64,000 nucleotides of DNA, taken from the NCBI GenBank assembly GCA_963995525.1, contig OZ023208.1, positions 18,549,658 to 18,613,657 of the forward strand, read 5' to 3'. Below, one piece after another: positions 11,415-22,880 of this stretch (the stretch's first letter is position 1; every line of letters begins with the position of its first letter). The notes below the pieces were generated by a model. The model saw nothing but the letters and a program-made list of their open reading frames with translations, was not told where the DNA came from and ran no database searches. The position numbers were made by a program, and so were the translations under genes. This stretch comes from Escarpia spicata. Taxonomy: Eukaryota; Annelida; Polychaeta; Sabellida; Siboglinidae.

Positions 11415-12375
11415 TATTCATTTACGGGTATTCAATGTCTTCAAACATCAAACAATAATTCTAGCATAGATGTTATTGATAATTGATTACCCAGTTGCGA
11501 TGTTTCATTAGCCCACTGAATTAGTTGTTTCTTCACCGATTATCCGCGCGGGCTGGATCCAGGTTACACGCGACGCCAGAGACATCGCGAGCCCGCGCAG
11601 GCGGAACACCGGACGCATTTATCAAGATGGGCTTACATTAGGCTTACGATTACGGATAGGTGGATTGTGACTAAGACGTCTAACGCTAATCCTAGTCGAC
11701 ATTCGTGGAATTTGTATTACAGAGAGATGCAGAATATGTCATGTGCAGACGCAATACGATTATGACATTTCCTTCAACGCTGTGCGTTCAGCTCAGCCGC
11801 AGCCCCAAAGACCGAACGAACGCCGGTTTGCGATGCGTGCACAAGGGACCGATCATTATTTGTTTTACATAGACGACCATGTTAACGATTGTGTTAGTCC
11901 TGTCCGCAAATCATGTTACATAATGGCACAAGTTGTTCCAGACTTGTTAGTCAAAAAGTAGATTTTTATCGAGAAATCTAGATGAGAAATACTTTCCGTC
12001 AGATGTCACCAAAACAACAACATTGGGGATCTTCTGCCAGCCAGCCGCCAGAACGGTAAAACTCTGACCACTGTTGTCCAGTGTAATTTTTGCAGTACTA
12101 AAATATTGTCATATCACTGGCCATAAAAAAATGTCATGGTGAAAATATCATAGAAAGGGTAACTTATCAAGACCACGGGCATTGTATCAGTCTACCATGA
12201 ACATGCAAGTTAAATTTATCGTGTATTGGGGCCACCCTAGAAGAACGCCCAAACACCAGCAAGTTTCCAGAAACATTGCAAGTGCGCCTAGTTCGTCCCT
12301 GCGGTCGTTGGTAAGACGGTTTCACGAGGTGCTTTCGATGTTATTTACTATCCGTGGTTGTTGGAACCAGACGAG
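11415..12375. other. no feature recognised
   Basis: Nothing beyond frames of 72 codons or fewer; the decayed LINE begins near 12380. Confidence 0.45.
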
Positions 12376-12379
12376 CGAG

Positions 12380-13015
12380 TACCGACGAAAAGCCTCTTGG
12401 CATCAAACAAAGACGTGTGAGATGGCGATAACGCAACTCGATAAAGAGGTTACTAGGTACATACCCGTCAATGGGAACGAACTGGAGACTGTCACCTCCT
12501 TCAAATATCTACGTGCAATGTTAGAAACCTGCGCTGCCCTGGCAAGACAGAAGCCACGGTGGAGAGAGAACAACGTCACGCTGAAGACTGATATAAGACT
12601 GCTGCTGGTCGTGGCGAACCTTCTCTAGGCTAGCGAGACACGGACTTTAAGAGCAGAGCTCAAAAGAAGAATACAATAAATGGAGGTCAGTTGCTATAGT
12701 GTAACATCTTGTGCTGTCTATACATGGACCGGTTTACATGGCCATTTCTCACGAGGAAACCCATAATATAAGCATCCAAATCATCTGGCAACAAGAATTG
12801 TCTGTAGTAGAACACACAAGTTGAGATGGTACTGCCGTGTACTACGTTACACTGGCTGGGCAAAGACCATCTTCCAAGGCACTGTGAGATGCAGGAGAAA
12901 GAGTTGCAGAACGAGAAAGAAGTTGACAAAATGCACCAATGGACAGGTGCGTTCACGAGTCCACGACCCACGGCCGAGACCGCAGGGACAGCGAGGGTGG
13001 TCGCCGCCACGAGCC
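12380..13015 (+). mobile_element. decayed LINE, RT C-terminal region
   Basis: Translated segments in order are KTCEMAITQL, VNGNELETVTSFKYLRAMLE (the 'FKYLGA' block that follows the RT palm), then ASETRTL, and a C-terminal LRWYCRVLRYTGWAKTIFQG, which is the usual 'LQWFGHVTR...KTILQGT' block, followed by basic residues and an H/EWTG motif. The order and spacing are those of the region downstream of the RT domain in RTE/I-like LINEs. The frame changes several times and there are internal stops. The copy is an old, 5'-truncated fossil. Confidence 0.75.
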
Positions 13016-13319
13016 TCGCTCCCTCTAGGCTCCCATTAAGCCCCATTCGGTGCCGCCACCTGTCCTTTCATCCCTCTCTCACCTCCGTCCCGAGAGCGAG
13101 CCCGCGGTGCCGCTACCTGTGCGTTCCTCTCTCTCCCTACTTCGGCGTCTGCCCCACGCAGGGTGGCGCCGCTGTGGTTTCCTATACACTTTGTTACCAC
13201 GAGACAGTGACCCCCGACTGTTCGACAGACAACGCCACTGGTGTCCGTCTCCGGACCATTAGTTGGGAGTGTTGTCCCTGGGGGAATAGTCGTTTCGTAG
13301 ACCATTGGACAAGGATTCG

Positions 13320-13870
13320 TGTTTGGTTGTATGGTCCCCGTGTTGTCTGGTGTATGGTTTCCGTGTGTCCTGATGTATCATCCCCGTGCGTCTGGCTGTA
13401 TGGTCCTCCTGTGTGTGGCTATATGAGTCCTGTGTTTGGACTGTAAAGCCCACGTATCCCTGGCTGTATGGTCCTCGTGTGTCTGGCTATATGGTCCTCG
13501 TATGTGTGGCTATATGGTCCTCGTGTGTCTGGCGGTATGGTCCCCGTGCGCCTGGTCATATGTCCTCATGTATCTGGCCGTATGGTTACGTGTCTGTATG
13601 TATGGTCCCGTGTGTCTGGCTGTATGGTCCTCGTGTGTCTGGCTGCACAGTCTCGTAGTTTGGGTATATGGTCCATGTTGTTTGACAATATGGTCCCCGT
13701 TTGTCTGTGTGTATGGTCCTCGCGCGTCTTGCTGTATGGTCCTCGTATGTCTGGCTATAATTTGATGGTTCGCGTGTGCCTGGCTATATGGTCCCAGTGT
13801 TTTGGCTATATGTCCCCGTATTTTGGTTATATGGCCCCATAAATCTGACTGTGTGGTCCCCGTGTCGCGG
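13320..13870. repeat. degenerate 23-24-bp minisatellite (ggctgtatggtcctcgtgtgtct)
   Basis: About 22 diverged units of TGTCTGGCTRTATGGTCC plus 5-6 bases. Because the period varies between 23 and 24 bp, several frames on both strands stay open and give repeating SGCMVLVCLA- or GPYTQT-type peptides. These are translation artefacts. The array sits just downstream of the LINE fossil. Confidence 0.8.
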
Positions 13871-14780
13871 CAGTTATAGACTGCACCGACATTGGCGGCG
13901 AAGCGGCAGTAATAGACCGCTCCGGATGCACAATACTGTTCCGGTATATGGAGTTCAGCACCAGACATTGACGTCGCATATAGCCGGCGGAATGCCGAAG
14001 TGCTTAGAAGATAGTTTGTTTGCCTGGTCTCCAAAGCTGAGCACTGGGTAGTGTTGCCAGAACACTACTAATTAGGCGCACTAACGCACACGTATACTGT
14101 GTAACCCCGTGAAACGATGTTTAACTTTTAGGTTAATGATTGATTAGGGAATTCCACTGATTTCGTATGGTTAATTTAACTACTTAAACTGTTTGTTCAA
14201 TAAATCACAAGTACTGTTTAATTGGCACGTATTTAGTTGTTCAGACACCTAACGTTGACATCAAGCATTAGTTGCGTCATGTAAGATAGGCGGGCGACCA
14301 AAGCGATGAAATGTGACTTTCGTGGGCATTTTTTGTTACAAGCAGCCAACCATTTTAGATATGCTCTGTGAGCGTTACTGATTATGGTATAGGTTATTGG
14401 ACTTTGGATGTTTAGGTAAGAAAACGGGTTTTTATGTAAAATTTGACATAAGTCTGATCAAAAGCGTAATGTGGCTCTATAAAACATAATAATAATTTTA
14501 CACATTTTCAAATAAGTTTTAAGTTTCTCTACATACATTACACAAATGGAGTTTTTACTGGTCAGATTTGGGATTTTTGGCCATATATGTGTAATTTTTG
14601 TCCTGAAAAATACAAAATCTTACTAAAATGTAGTTAAGCAACTATGTTACCATTATTAAGATGTAAAGTGCTTACTGATCTTACATAACATGGTTGTAAA
14701 AATCTAAATATTCACAATCTTAACTACTCCGCGAGATATTAATTTTTTTACCCGACTCAACTCACGCCCGCAACCACATC
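13870..14780. other. no feature recognised
   Basis: AT-rich sequence without open frames of note. Confidence 0.5.
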
Positions 14781-14784
14781 ACCC

Positions 14785-14910
14785 AGCCCGCCATCGCCAT
14801 CTCCCCACCCCGCCATCGCCATCTTTCACAGCCCGCCATCGCCACCTCACCCATTCCGCCATCACCATCTCACCCAGCCCGCCATCGCCATCTCTCCACC
14901 CCGCCATCAC
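14785..14910. repeat. 23-bp minisatellite (cccgccatcgccatctcaccc)
   Basis: About five units of CCCGCCATCGCCATCT plus 7 variable bases; C-rich on the + strand. Confidence 0.75.
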
Positions 14911-15149
14911 CTGGCACCCTCCCACGATGTCTGCCCGTCGTGTTCGCCCCCACGCGGAGGTGATTTAACTCGGTGGCGGCGAGATCTGTCGCTGTCTCTG
15001 ACATATCACTTCCGTTTCCGCGACCCACGTTTGTTATCGTCACGCATGACTACACAAGAGCCTCGTACATCACCAGCAGCCGGAGTACTGCGCCGCATCA
15101 CCGCGTGTAGATAGACCCACACATCCAGAGTATAGGGACGTATGTATCG

Positions 15150-15173
15150 CGCGTATACACGCGCGCACGCACG

Positions 15174-15230
<57 letters not shown>
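15150..15230. repeat. (ACGC)n-(CA)n microsatellite
   Basis: CGCACGCACG units grade into about 24 CA dinucleotides, ending at CATCGTG. Confidence 0.9.
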
Positions 15231-15299
15231 CGTGTACATCACCGTAAATATAAATATATATATATCCCCGTAGAGCGTCCTACATTTCCCACATACAGA

Positions 15300-15475
15300 C
15301 ATCAACACATCACGAGTACATATATCCGACACACTCATGTACAACGCCACACACATCCCGAGTACAACGCCGTATACACCAGTGTACAACGCCGTACACA
15401 TCTCGTGTACAACTCCGCACACATCCCGTGTGAAACCCCGCGTATATTCCGTGTACCGCTGTGTTCATAACGTGT
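15300..15475. repeat. degenerate ~24-bp array with GTACAACGCCGTACACATC units
   Basis: About seven diverged units contain GTGTACAACGCC and CACATCYCGTGT. The units are partly self-complementary (GTAC, ACGCCGT), and frames on both strands stay open as a result. Confidence 0.6.
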
Positions 15476-15998
15476 GCCACTCTCTTCCCATAGACCGCTA
15501 CGTGCGCCCCACTCAGGCCAGTCTGGAGGGTCTATCTCATATAACGCCACCTGTTAACAGGGGAAGTCGGCCTAATCTGAAGCGCCATCTGTTCACAATA
15601 GCAGTCGTCCTAATCTAGAGCGCCACCTGTCGACAGTAAAAAAATCATCTGGAGGTTTGTGTCATTTGTATACGGCGAGTGGCGACAGTCGTCCTTATCT
15701 AGAGGCTTGACGACACAGCGCTCTGTGACACCACAGAACGACTGATTGCACTGACGATTGCCTAAACGAGGAGGAGCACGATTGACTGATTAAGTGGCGA
15801 GACTCGACTGACAGTCTGACTGTCAGACAGGGCGGCTGATTGACCGACCGGCCAACCCTAATTTCCCGGCGATCGTTGAGAGGAGCACTTGTCAGTGTAT
15901 GAATACCATTTGATGCGCGTCGCGCGCGATCTCGTTTACGAAACTACTTGACAAATTATCCAAACGTACTTATTAAGTATGTGTCGTGGAAATATCGC

Positions 15999-16007
15999 AG
16001 GTGTATG

Positions 16008-16059
<52 letters not shown>

Positions 16060-16062
16060 TTT
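15999..16062. repeat. (TGCG)n microsatellite
   Basis: About 14 uninterrupted GTGC tetramers. Confidence 0.9.
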
Positions 16063-16730
16063 GGGTAGTTTATCGTTACCAGGTATAAATAAGGCAATTC
16101 TGGATGTTATGACACACCTGTTCAATGTGTCTGCCGAATACATGACTGGGGCACTAGGAGGACTGGGACGCTGGTTTTATGGTTGTAAGAAGGTACATTA
16201 ACAACATGAGATACAATCAAAATTTCTAAAAGGAAACAGGACCCTATGCAGGTGGTAATGACAGTCAAGAAAGAGAAGCAAACAGGCCTGTCTCTGTTAT
16301 GAACGTTAAATAGATTAAAGTAATACGTAAATGATAACAGCGTTGGGAACTGCACGATAGGATATGAACAAGTGGAAGTTCTCAGAAATGTTATCTTCAT
16401 AGAATCGTAATGTCAAATGCGAATGTATCATCCTAAGGATGATGCTAAAAGACAATCGCAAAATTACGGGGGACCAAAGAGGTAAAATCTTGAAAATCAT
16501 CGTAATGGTAAATGCAATAATCTCGCCAGTGGCTACGTGTTGCATTTAATTGTGATCATCCATCGGAGAGAAGAACGCGTTGATCAGCAACTACGAACTC
16601 TGATGTGTGTGACAAATGATGCGACAACATTGGTCCGCAGTGAGAACGAATGAAGAACTTCTACAGGAGGAAGAAAAGAATCCAACTTTTCTTAATAATA
16701 CGTAGGGGCGAAAGTAAATAAACGTAAATC

Positions 16731-17982
16731 GTGTTGGTATGGTGGACGGAGTGAGTAAGACAGTGTTGGTACGGTGGACGGAGCGAGTAAGACAGTGTTG
16801 GTACGGTGGACGGAGTGAGTAAGACAGTGTTGGTACGGTGGACGGAGCGAGTAAGACAGTGTTGGTATGGTGGACGGAGCGAGTAAGACAGTGTTGGTAC
16901 GGTGCACGGACCGAGTAAGACAGTGTTGGTATGGTGGACGGAGCAAGTAAGGCAGTGTTGGTACGGTGGACGGAGCGAGTAAGACAGTGTTGGTACGGTG
17001 GACGGAGCGAGTAAGGCAGTGTTGGTACGGTGGACGGAGTGAGTAAGACAGTGTTGGTACGGTGGACGGAGCGAGTAAGACAGTGTTGGTACGGTGCACG
17101 GAGCGAGTAAGACAGTGTTGGTACGGTGGACGGAGCAAGTAAGACAGCGTTGGTACGGTGGACGGAGCAAGTAAAACAGTGTTGGTACGGTAGACGGAGC
17201 AAGTAAGACAGTGTTGGTACGGTGGACGGAGCAAGTAAGACAGTGTTGGTACGGTGGACGGAGCAAGTAAGACAGTGTTGGTACGGTGGACGGAGCAAGT
17301 AAGACAGTGTTGGTACGGTGGACGGAGCAAGTAAGACAGTGTTGGTACGGTGGACGGAGCGAGTAAGACAGTGTTGGTACGGTGGATGGAGCAAGTAAGA
17401 CAGTGTTGGTACGGTGGACGGAGCGAGTAAGACAGTGTTGGTACGGTGCACGGAGCGATTAAGACAGTGTTGGTACGTTGGATGGAGCAAGTAAGACAGC
17501 GTTGGTACGGTGGACGGAGCAAGTAAAACAGTGTTGGTACGGTAGACGGAGCAAGTAAGACAGTGTTGGTACGGTGGACGGAGCAAGTAAGACAGTGTTG
17601 GTACGGTGGACGGAGCAAGTAAGACAGTGTTGGTACGGTGGACGGAGCAAGTAAGACAGTGTTGGTACGGTGGACGGAGCAAGTAAGACAGTGTTGGTAC
17701 GGTGGACGGAGCAAGTAAGACAGCGTTGGTACGGTGGACGGAGCAAGTAAAACAGTGTTGGTACGGTAGACGGAGCAAGTAAGACAGTGTTGGTACGGTG
17801 GACGGAGCAAGTAAGACAGTGTTGGTACGGTAGACGGAGCAAGTAAGACAGTGTTGGTACGGTGGACGGAGCAAGTAAGACAGTGTTGGTACGGTGGACG
17901 GAGCAAGTAAGACAGTGTTGGTACGGTGGACGGAGCGAGTAAGACAGTGTTGGTACGGTGGACGGAGCGAGTAAGACAGAAC
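16731..17982. repeat. 32-bp minisatellite, about 39 copies
   Basis: The unit is GTGTTGGTACGGTGGACGGA plus GCAAGTAAGACA. Spacing is exactly 32 bp (for example 16741, 16773, 16805). Variants include GTAGAC for GTGGAC, GTGCAC, and AAAACAG for AGACAG. The triple variant 'cagcg... aaaacag... ggtagacgg' recurs at about 17171, 17523 and 17747, which are 352 bp (11 units) and 224 bp (7 units) apart, showing block duplication. The consensus unit has no stop codon in any minus-strand frame. Since 32 is not a multiple of 3, all three minus frames cycle through the same 32-residue peptide and stay open (up to 517 codons, 16591-18144). I treat these ORFs as artefacts. Confidence 0.95.
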
Positions 17983-18287
17983 GCCCCAGTACAACGTAGA
18001 TGGTCCAGTTACACTCCACCGAACTCTGACTGAGATCAACCGAGAGAGGCAGCGCAGGACCGAGATGGCTGGAGGAGGCTGGTGCGAGTCGCCAGATGTC
18101 GCCCTCGGGTTGACACAGCACGAGATATACGCGATACCATGCACAACGTGTTTTTGTCGAAACGTATATCGTCAATGGTAGATTGCTATAATCTATGTTG
18201 TTGTAGGATGCCAGACAGTCATTGATGAAAGTACATTCCAGTATTATAGCTAATGAATGAAGTCATGACACTATCACTCTGGAGATA

Positions 18288-18540
18288 GTAACCCACGTAT
18301 CCAGGCACCGGGCTGATTTAAACCCCCGCATCCAGGCACCGGGCTGATTGTAACCCCCGTATCCAGGCACCGGGCTGATTGTAGCCCCGTATCCAGGCAC
18401 CGGGCTGACAGCAGCCCCCGTATCCAGGCACCGGGTTGATTGTAGCCCCCGAACCCAGGGATCGCGTTGACTGTAGCTCTCGTATCTGGGCACCGGCCTG
18501 ATTGCAGCCCCCGTATCCAGCGCCTGGCTGATAATAACGT
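18288..18540. repeat. 31-bp minisatellite, about 8 copies
   Basis: The unit is TATCCAGGCACCGGGCTGAT plus TGTARCCCCCG. The last three copies are more diverged. It lies 300 bp downstream of the 32-bp array but the unit is unrelated. Confidence 0.85.
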
Positions 18541-18544
18541 GGGT

Positions 18545-19500
18545 GGTAATTGTTACAGTTCGTGTCGCCGAGTCAGCACTTCATCGCCGCTCGCTCGACA
18601 AACAACTGCGGGTCAGGAGGCGACTGGAGTAGGCAGACGGACTAAGTAGGTAGTCGGTGGGGGGAAGGGTTACACTGAGCGTAAACACCCGGCTTGAACA
18701 CAGGGCTTGAACCCTGTTGGAAGTTCCGCGACACATTTAGTAAATTAACATGCTCTGCAGAGGTGTAATGAGACAATTTCCGCTGCGGTGTAAGAGCCGG
18801 CGCGTCGGTCGTCTGGAGCGTGGGCTGGGGGCGTCCGAGACGGGTGGGGGAGACCGGGCTCAGCCGGGGAGTCGGGTGGTCGATCTACAACGTATCACAT
18901 CGCGACCCTGCAGCCACCCTGAGACCGCACGACTAAACACACCGAGAGGCCCAACACCTAAACACGTCGAAGCCAGACAGATCCCCTCCCAACCCCACCC
19001 CCCGATTCCACTCCCCCTCCCCCGTAGCGAACCACGCAGTTATTTTTTATCTCTGAGTATGCAATGCACTTGCCCATGTAATGCTACAATATACGTTATA
19101 TTATATTAAATCTAAAATATTAATACATGACATTTTCACGCAGATGATGTTGCCGTAGATCACCGCGGTAAGTGTACGAGTTTGCGAACTCTGTCAGTTG
19201 ACGCCCTGTATATATATAAGGTGTATTACGGGCGCTGTGAGGAGACTATTCCATAATGACGATACTATGTGTGCGTTGTAGTTATTGTAATAAAATATAT
19301 TTTAAATTAGCGGGCGTAGTAACTTGTAACAGGAAGTCTACTGTATTGAACGTGGGAAAATGGGACATCGTTGAACACTAAAGATTTTTGCGGTTAATTC
19401 AGCCCGACCCGGCTGTATCGCCAATAAAGTTTGTTTTGAAACTGGGTGTTTTGTTTACCATCTGAACATGCTCCGGGTCGTCCCTTCCAAATTGTGAACG
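18545..19500. other. no feature recognised
   Basis: GC-rich to 19060, then AT-rich. A 119-codon plus frame (18750-19109) has no domain. Confidence 0.45.
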
Positions 19501-19506
19501 TTTCGA

Positions 19507-19577
19507 TGGGCAGTATACCTTTGCTGGGCAGTATACCTTTGCTGGGCAGTATACCTTTGCTGGGCAGTATACCTTCA
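19507..19577. repeat. 18-bp tandem repeat, 4 copies
   Basis: The unit GGGCAGTATACCTTTGCT is repeated four times and nearly perfect. Minus-strand translation would give a hexapeptide KVYCPA repeat, but the surrounding frame is only 60 codons and there is no other support for coding. Confidence 0.85.
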
Positions 19578-19579
19578 AC

Positions 19580-20820
19580 ATAGTTAGTGTAGTCTAAAGA
19601 ACATCATGTTAATTAATAAATGAAAAACTTGAACAGACTGCATCCTTTTAACGGTTGGCATGTTTAAAATTAGCTGGTTTCATTCTCTATTCACAATGCA
19701 TATCCGTTCAAACCACCAGGCAGCACTTGACACGTGCCTGTCGATAGTTTCCATAAGTGCATGTTTACTTTATGAACAACGATTGTTTAACTGCAGAACC
19801 CACACTTGAAGTATCAGACAAAATGCGGCCCTCGTTACATCTGAACAACATCCGTGTCGTGGTTATTTCCTACCATTAGGCCCACCGGAAACAGATATGA
19901 ACGTGCAAGAAATGAGGGCAACGATTCTTAGTAAAACAATTCCTTTGCGGGGTTGATCCCGACCCAGTCCGTCGGTAATCCGAGGCTAACCATGGTCAGT
20001 TATCGGTCCGGCGATCTCGCGGCCCACCCACTCAAACAGTTCGTCTGTCACGCGATAGTCTCGGTTACCGCAAATGCGCTACATATGTGCCGGGGTCGCG
20101 ACATTTATTACTGGCAAATCGAATAAAAAGTGTGATTAACCCTTTATGCGCTGCCGTGCATTTGATTCGATCGGGGCTAAGTGCGGACTCTGCCTGTAGC
20201 CGTGTTGTGCGCCAGAACACACGCACGATCACCGCCCTCTGGCGCGTGTCACGCGGACATTGCCCTGCGCCGTTGGACGTTCGAATTATCGGCTTGATTC
20301 CTGATTTTCTGATTGAATTATTCCGGTTTTTCTGACTGAATTATTTTGGTTGACACTGCCGCTGGCGTCTCTGTCCTACCGTGAAATGTGTTTATGTGAC
20401 TAATTTCCACTAGTGTGTAGTTCCATTTCACTCGTAGACCGTTACTGTTTAGCTAGGGGAGTATTCAGAGGCATCCTAATAGCTACGCTAAAGCTTTTCC
20501 ACTATACGTCTACTGTTGTGTACTCGCGTTTTGTTGCGGTAGGGTTAACCAAGGGGCGAGATTGCCCGAGTTTCGGACGGCAACAGAAGGACAAGACCCC
20601 GCTCCCCGATTGACGCCAGTCGCTCTGCCACCGAGCCACGCCGAGCCACGCCACTTCCGGTCTACGCTCGCGTCGGCTCAACATAAACAACGTAACAAAA
20701 CACTACGTATGAGAACGTAAATTAAGTTTGCTTTGTCCATTTTCGGCTGACTCACTCAGTGATTCGCCTCGAGGTAATGACAAAAACGATCGCGAAATGT
20801 GCTTTATGAACAAGTAAGTT
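19580..20820. other. no feature recognised
   Basis: Only short frames; CGAGCCACGC is duplicated at 20632-20652. Confidence 0.45.
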
Positions 20821-20822
20821 AA

Positions 20823-20893
20823 GATATAGCGCAGTATCGAGTCCTCGGGAATGCTCAGGCGCTTTAACGCTTCCCCCACTTACAGACCTGTTT
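20823..20893 (-). repeat. SINE 3' tail, copy 4 (inverted)
   Basis: The reverse complement matches the tail at 1750-1820: AACAGGTCTG at the 20893 end and TACTGCGCTATATC at 20823. It abuts MITE family 1 copy 2, with only about 14 bp between. Confidence 0.6.
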
Positions 20894-20907
20894 ATTCGAA
20901 TACCGTT

Positions 20908-20970
20908 GTCGCGCTTACATTTATCCGGGCGTTATGTATGTTGATATGTATATATATATATATATATATC

Positions 20971-21003
<33 letters not shown>

Positions 21004-21347
21004 ATATTTTTTTTTATATATAAATATTTATATATATGCCTACATATATACATAAATTATGAAATATTTGCTTCCCACAGACATAAACAATTTCTGTCGT
21101 AAAACAGATTCCTCTCCACGCACACGTCACGTGACTTACTCTTATAATTGGTCACAAATCTGAAACAGCAAATTATAATTATGTACTATAACTATAACGC
21201 TCGTATTACGACAACAAACAAAACATAGTTAACTACTGGATATTATTTATCACTACGTGATCTACTGGTGCCAAATATTATGCCTTACATATGCACATAA
21301 ACATCACCCGGATAAAATTTAACGCCCGGATAAATGTAAGCGTGACA
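20908..21347. mobile_element. MITE family 1, copy 2
   Basis: Inverted relative to 7287-7641. The left TIR is GTCGCGCTTACATTTATCCG and the right end is ATAAATGTAAGCGTGAC. The interior has the same segment, with TCACGTGACTTACTCTTATA. It is longer (440 bp) mainly because of a (TA)n expansion at about 20949-21040 at the place where copy 1 has a short TATATA run. It has no transposase. Confidence 0.8.
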
Positions 21348-21364
21348 CCGTCTCAACATCTCCG

Positions 21365-21570
21365 TGGAGCCACGCTGCAGTGGCTACGTGAACACTTTGT
21401 TCACCGCATATCCACCATTGCTTAAAGCCAGGTACTCATTTATACAGCTGGTTGAACTGAGGCAATATGGGGTGAACGAAATTGTACGAGCTTCCAAACG
21501 GCAACAGGTAGATTCGAACCCGGATTCTCTCCATTGAGTTCGTTCTTCTAAACACTACACTACCACGTCC
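21365..21570 (-). mobile_element. tRNA-derived SINE, second copy
   Basis: On the minus strand it has a tRNA-like head at 21570-21500, with an A-box-like region around TGGTAGTGTAGTGTTTAGA and a B-box GGTTCGAATCT. The body contains GTTGCCGTTTGGAAGC, TTTCGTTCACCCC and GAGTACCTGGCTTTA. Body and flank match 2699-2870. The two heads differ from each other more than the bodies do. Confidence 0.7.
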
Positions 21571-21574
21571 CATA

Positions 21575-22435
21575 AATAACCATACGATCATAATGATGTT
21601 GTTTTGATCACTATATCAAATACTTTTGCAATTAACGTACACGGTAGTTTGTGTTAATCTGTAGTGCACGATGTAACGTACACGATAGTCTACGTTATTC
21701 TGTAGAGCACGGTGTAACGTAGGTGCGTTCACGTAAAGTCTGAATTGTAGTGTGCAAAAAGACCCCCCTTGTGTAGAATGTTCCATTAAACATTTCTAAG
21801 TTAAATCAATTATAATAATGTTTTTTTTTGGTGCTTATGTTTTTCTTATTCCATTGGATAATTGTATGACAGACAGTTTTTAATACGACGAATGAGGTCG
21901 GTTATATACACTACTCCATTGATCATTATTTTGTGTATGACTTTATATCAGTCAATCATCTCGACCAACAAATTAACTGCAGTGCTCTGTACACATCGCG
22001 GCAAAACAAACAGTGTCTATGATCAGTATAAAACACACACCTGACGTATAAATACAACAGCCGCTGGATGAACTCTGGGTATAATCTTGCACTTGCCGGG
22101 CCCTTAGGCTATTATTGCGGTTTTATTCTATTCTTACTTCGTTTTATCTATCCCCAAATGTGGTTATTGCCCATTCGGTGCAGCAACAGCCGAGGCTGGT
22201 GCAATTCACAGTTTAAACCACGAAACTGCCCTAAAACAAAGCATTTGCCCTTTGTGTATCGCATGCGATGCAGTCTGACAGAAAGAACGTTTTGTGATGA
22301 CTAAAACGAGGCAAGAATCGAATATAAAGCTGTTATACTAAGGGCATGGTAATATAAGATCTGGCAGTTAAGGCAGCTGAGATTGAAAAGTAAATTGAGA
22401 CTACAATAGGAACACCATCTGTGTATTTATCTGAG
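21575..22435. other. no feature recognised
   Basis: Two similar stretches containing ACACGRTAGTYTRYGTTA and CTGTAGWGCACG occur at 21640-21675 and 21685-21720, a roughly 45-bp direct duplication. Otherwise nothing was recognised. Confidence 0.45.
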
Positions 22436-22439
22436 GCTC

Positions 22440-22856
22440 CGACTGCTGGAGGCTGACAGCAAGACTAAAGCTTAAGACACACGCTTGATACCTTCCAGAA
22501 CAAATGTCTCCGGAAGATTACAGGGGCATTTTGGCCCAACACTGTCACCGATGAAGAGCTGCTCCGTCAAACAAACTCAACATCCCGCAAAGATCAAGAG
22601 ACTAGGACAGAGATGGCTAGAGCACATTTGCCGAATGCCCGCTGGTGCACTAGCCAAGGTAGCCCTAGGCTGGACAGCTGACGGAAGACGGGGACGAGGT
22701 CGACCGAAAGAGACATGGAGACGAATAGTGGACAAGGAAATGAAGGCCTGGCAGCTGACGAGGAGTACGAACAACGCACGGGCTGCTGACCGAGAGTAGT
22801 GGCGCTCTCTTGCTGATGACTTGTCACCCATAGTCCAGCGGATATGTGCAAAAAAA
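22440..22856 (+). mobile_element. RTE-like LINE 3' fragment
   Basis: In order: NKCLRKITGAFWPNTVTDEE and ELLRQTN, a one-base frame change near 22585, then KIKRLGQRWLEHICRMPAGA, GRGRPKETWRRIVDKEM and, after a TAG, WRSLADDLSP. This is the C-terminal tail of RTE/BovB-like LINEs (CLR(R/K)I ... W-x-G-H ... GRPK-TWRR ... W--L---LCP). Only the last ~130 codons are present, so the copy is 5' truncated. It ends about 25 bp before an inverted-repeat element. Confidence 0.85.
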
Positions 22857-22880
22857 TAACGGAATTGTGCACTTTTTGAT

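Noticed and set aside
13386..14034. Overlapping ORFs of 90-174 codons on both strands
   Set aside because: Products of a degenerate 23-24-bp minisatellite.
6420..16062. CRISPR array among the many short tandem repeats in the window
   Set aside because: Units are contiguous, with no unique spacers of constant length, and the DNA is animal.
16591..18144. 517-codon minus ORF as a real repeat protein
   Set aside because: All three minus frames are open for the same reason (a 32-bp unit without stops), so selection on one frame is not indicated.
19399..19581. KVYCPA hexapeptide-repeat protein on the minus strand
   Set aside because: Four copies of an 18-bp repeat in a 60-codon frame with no other coding evidence.
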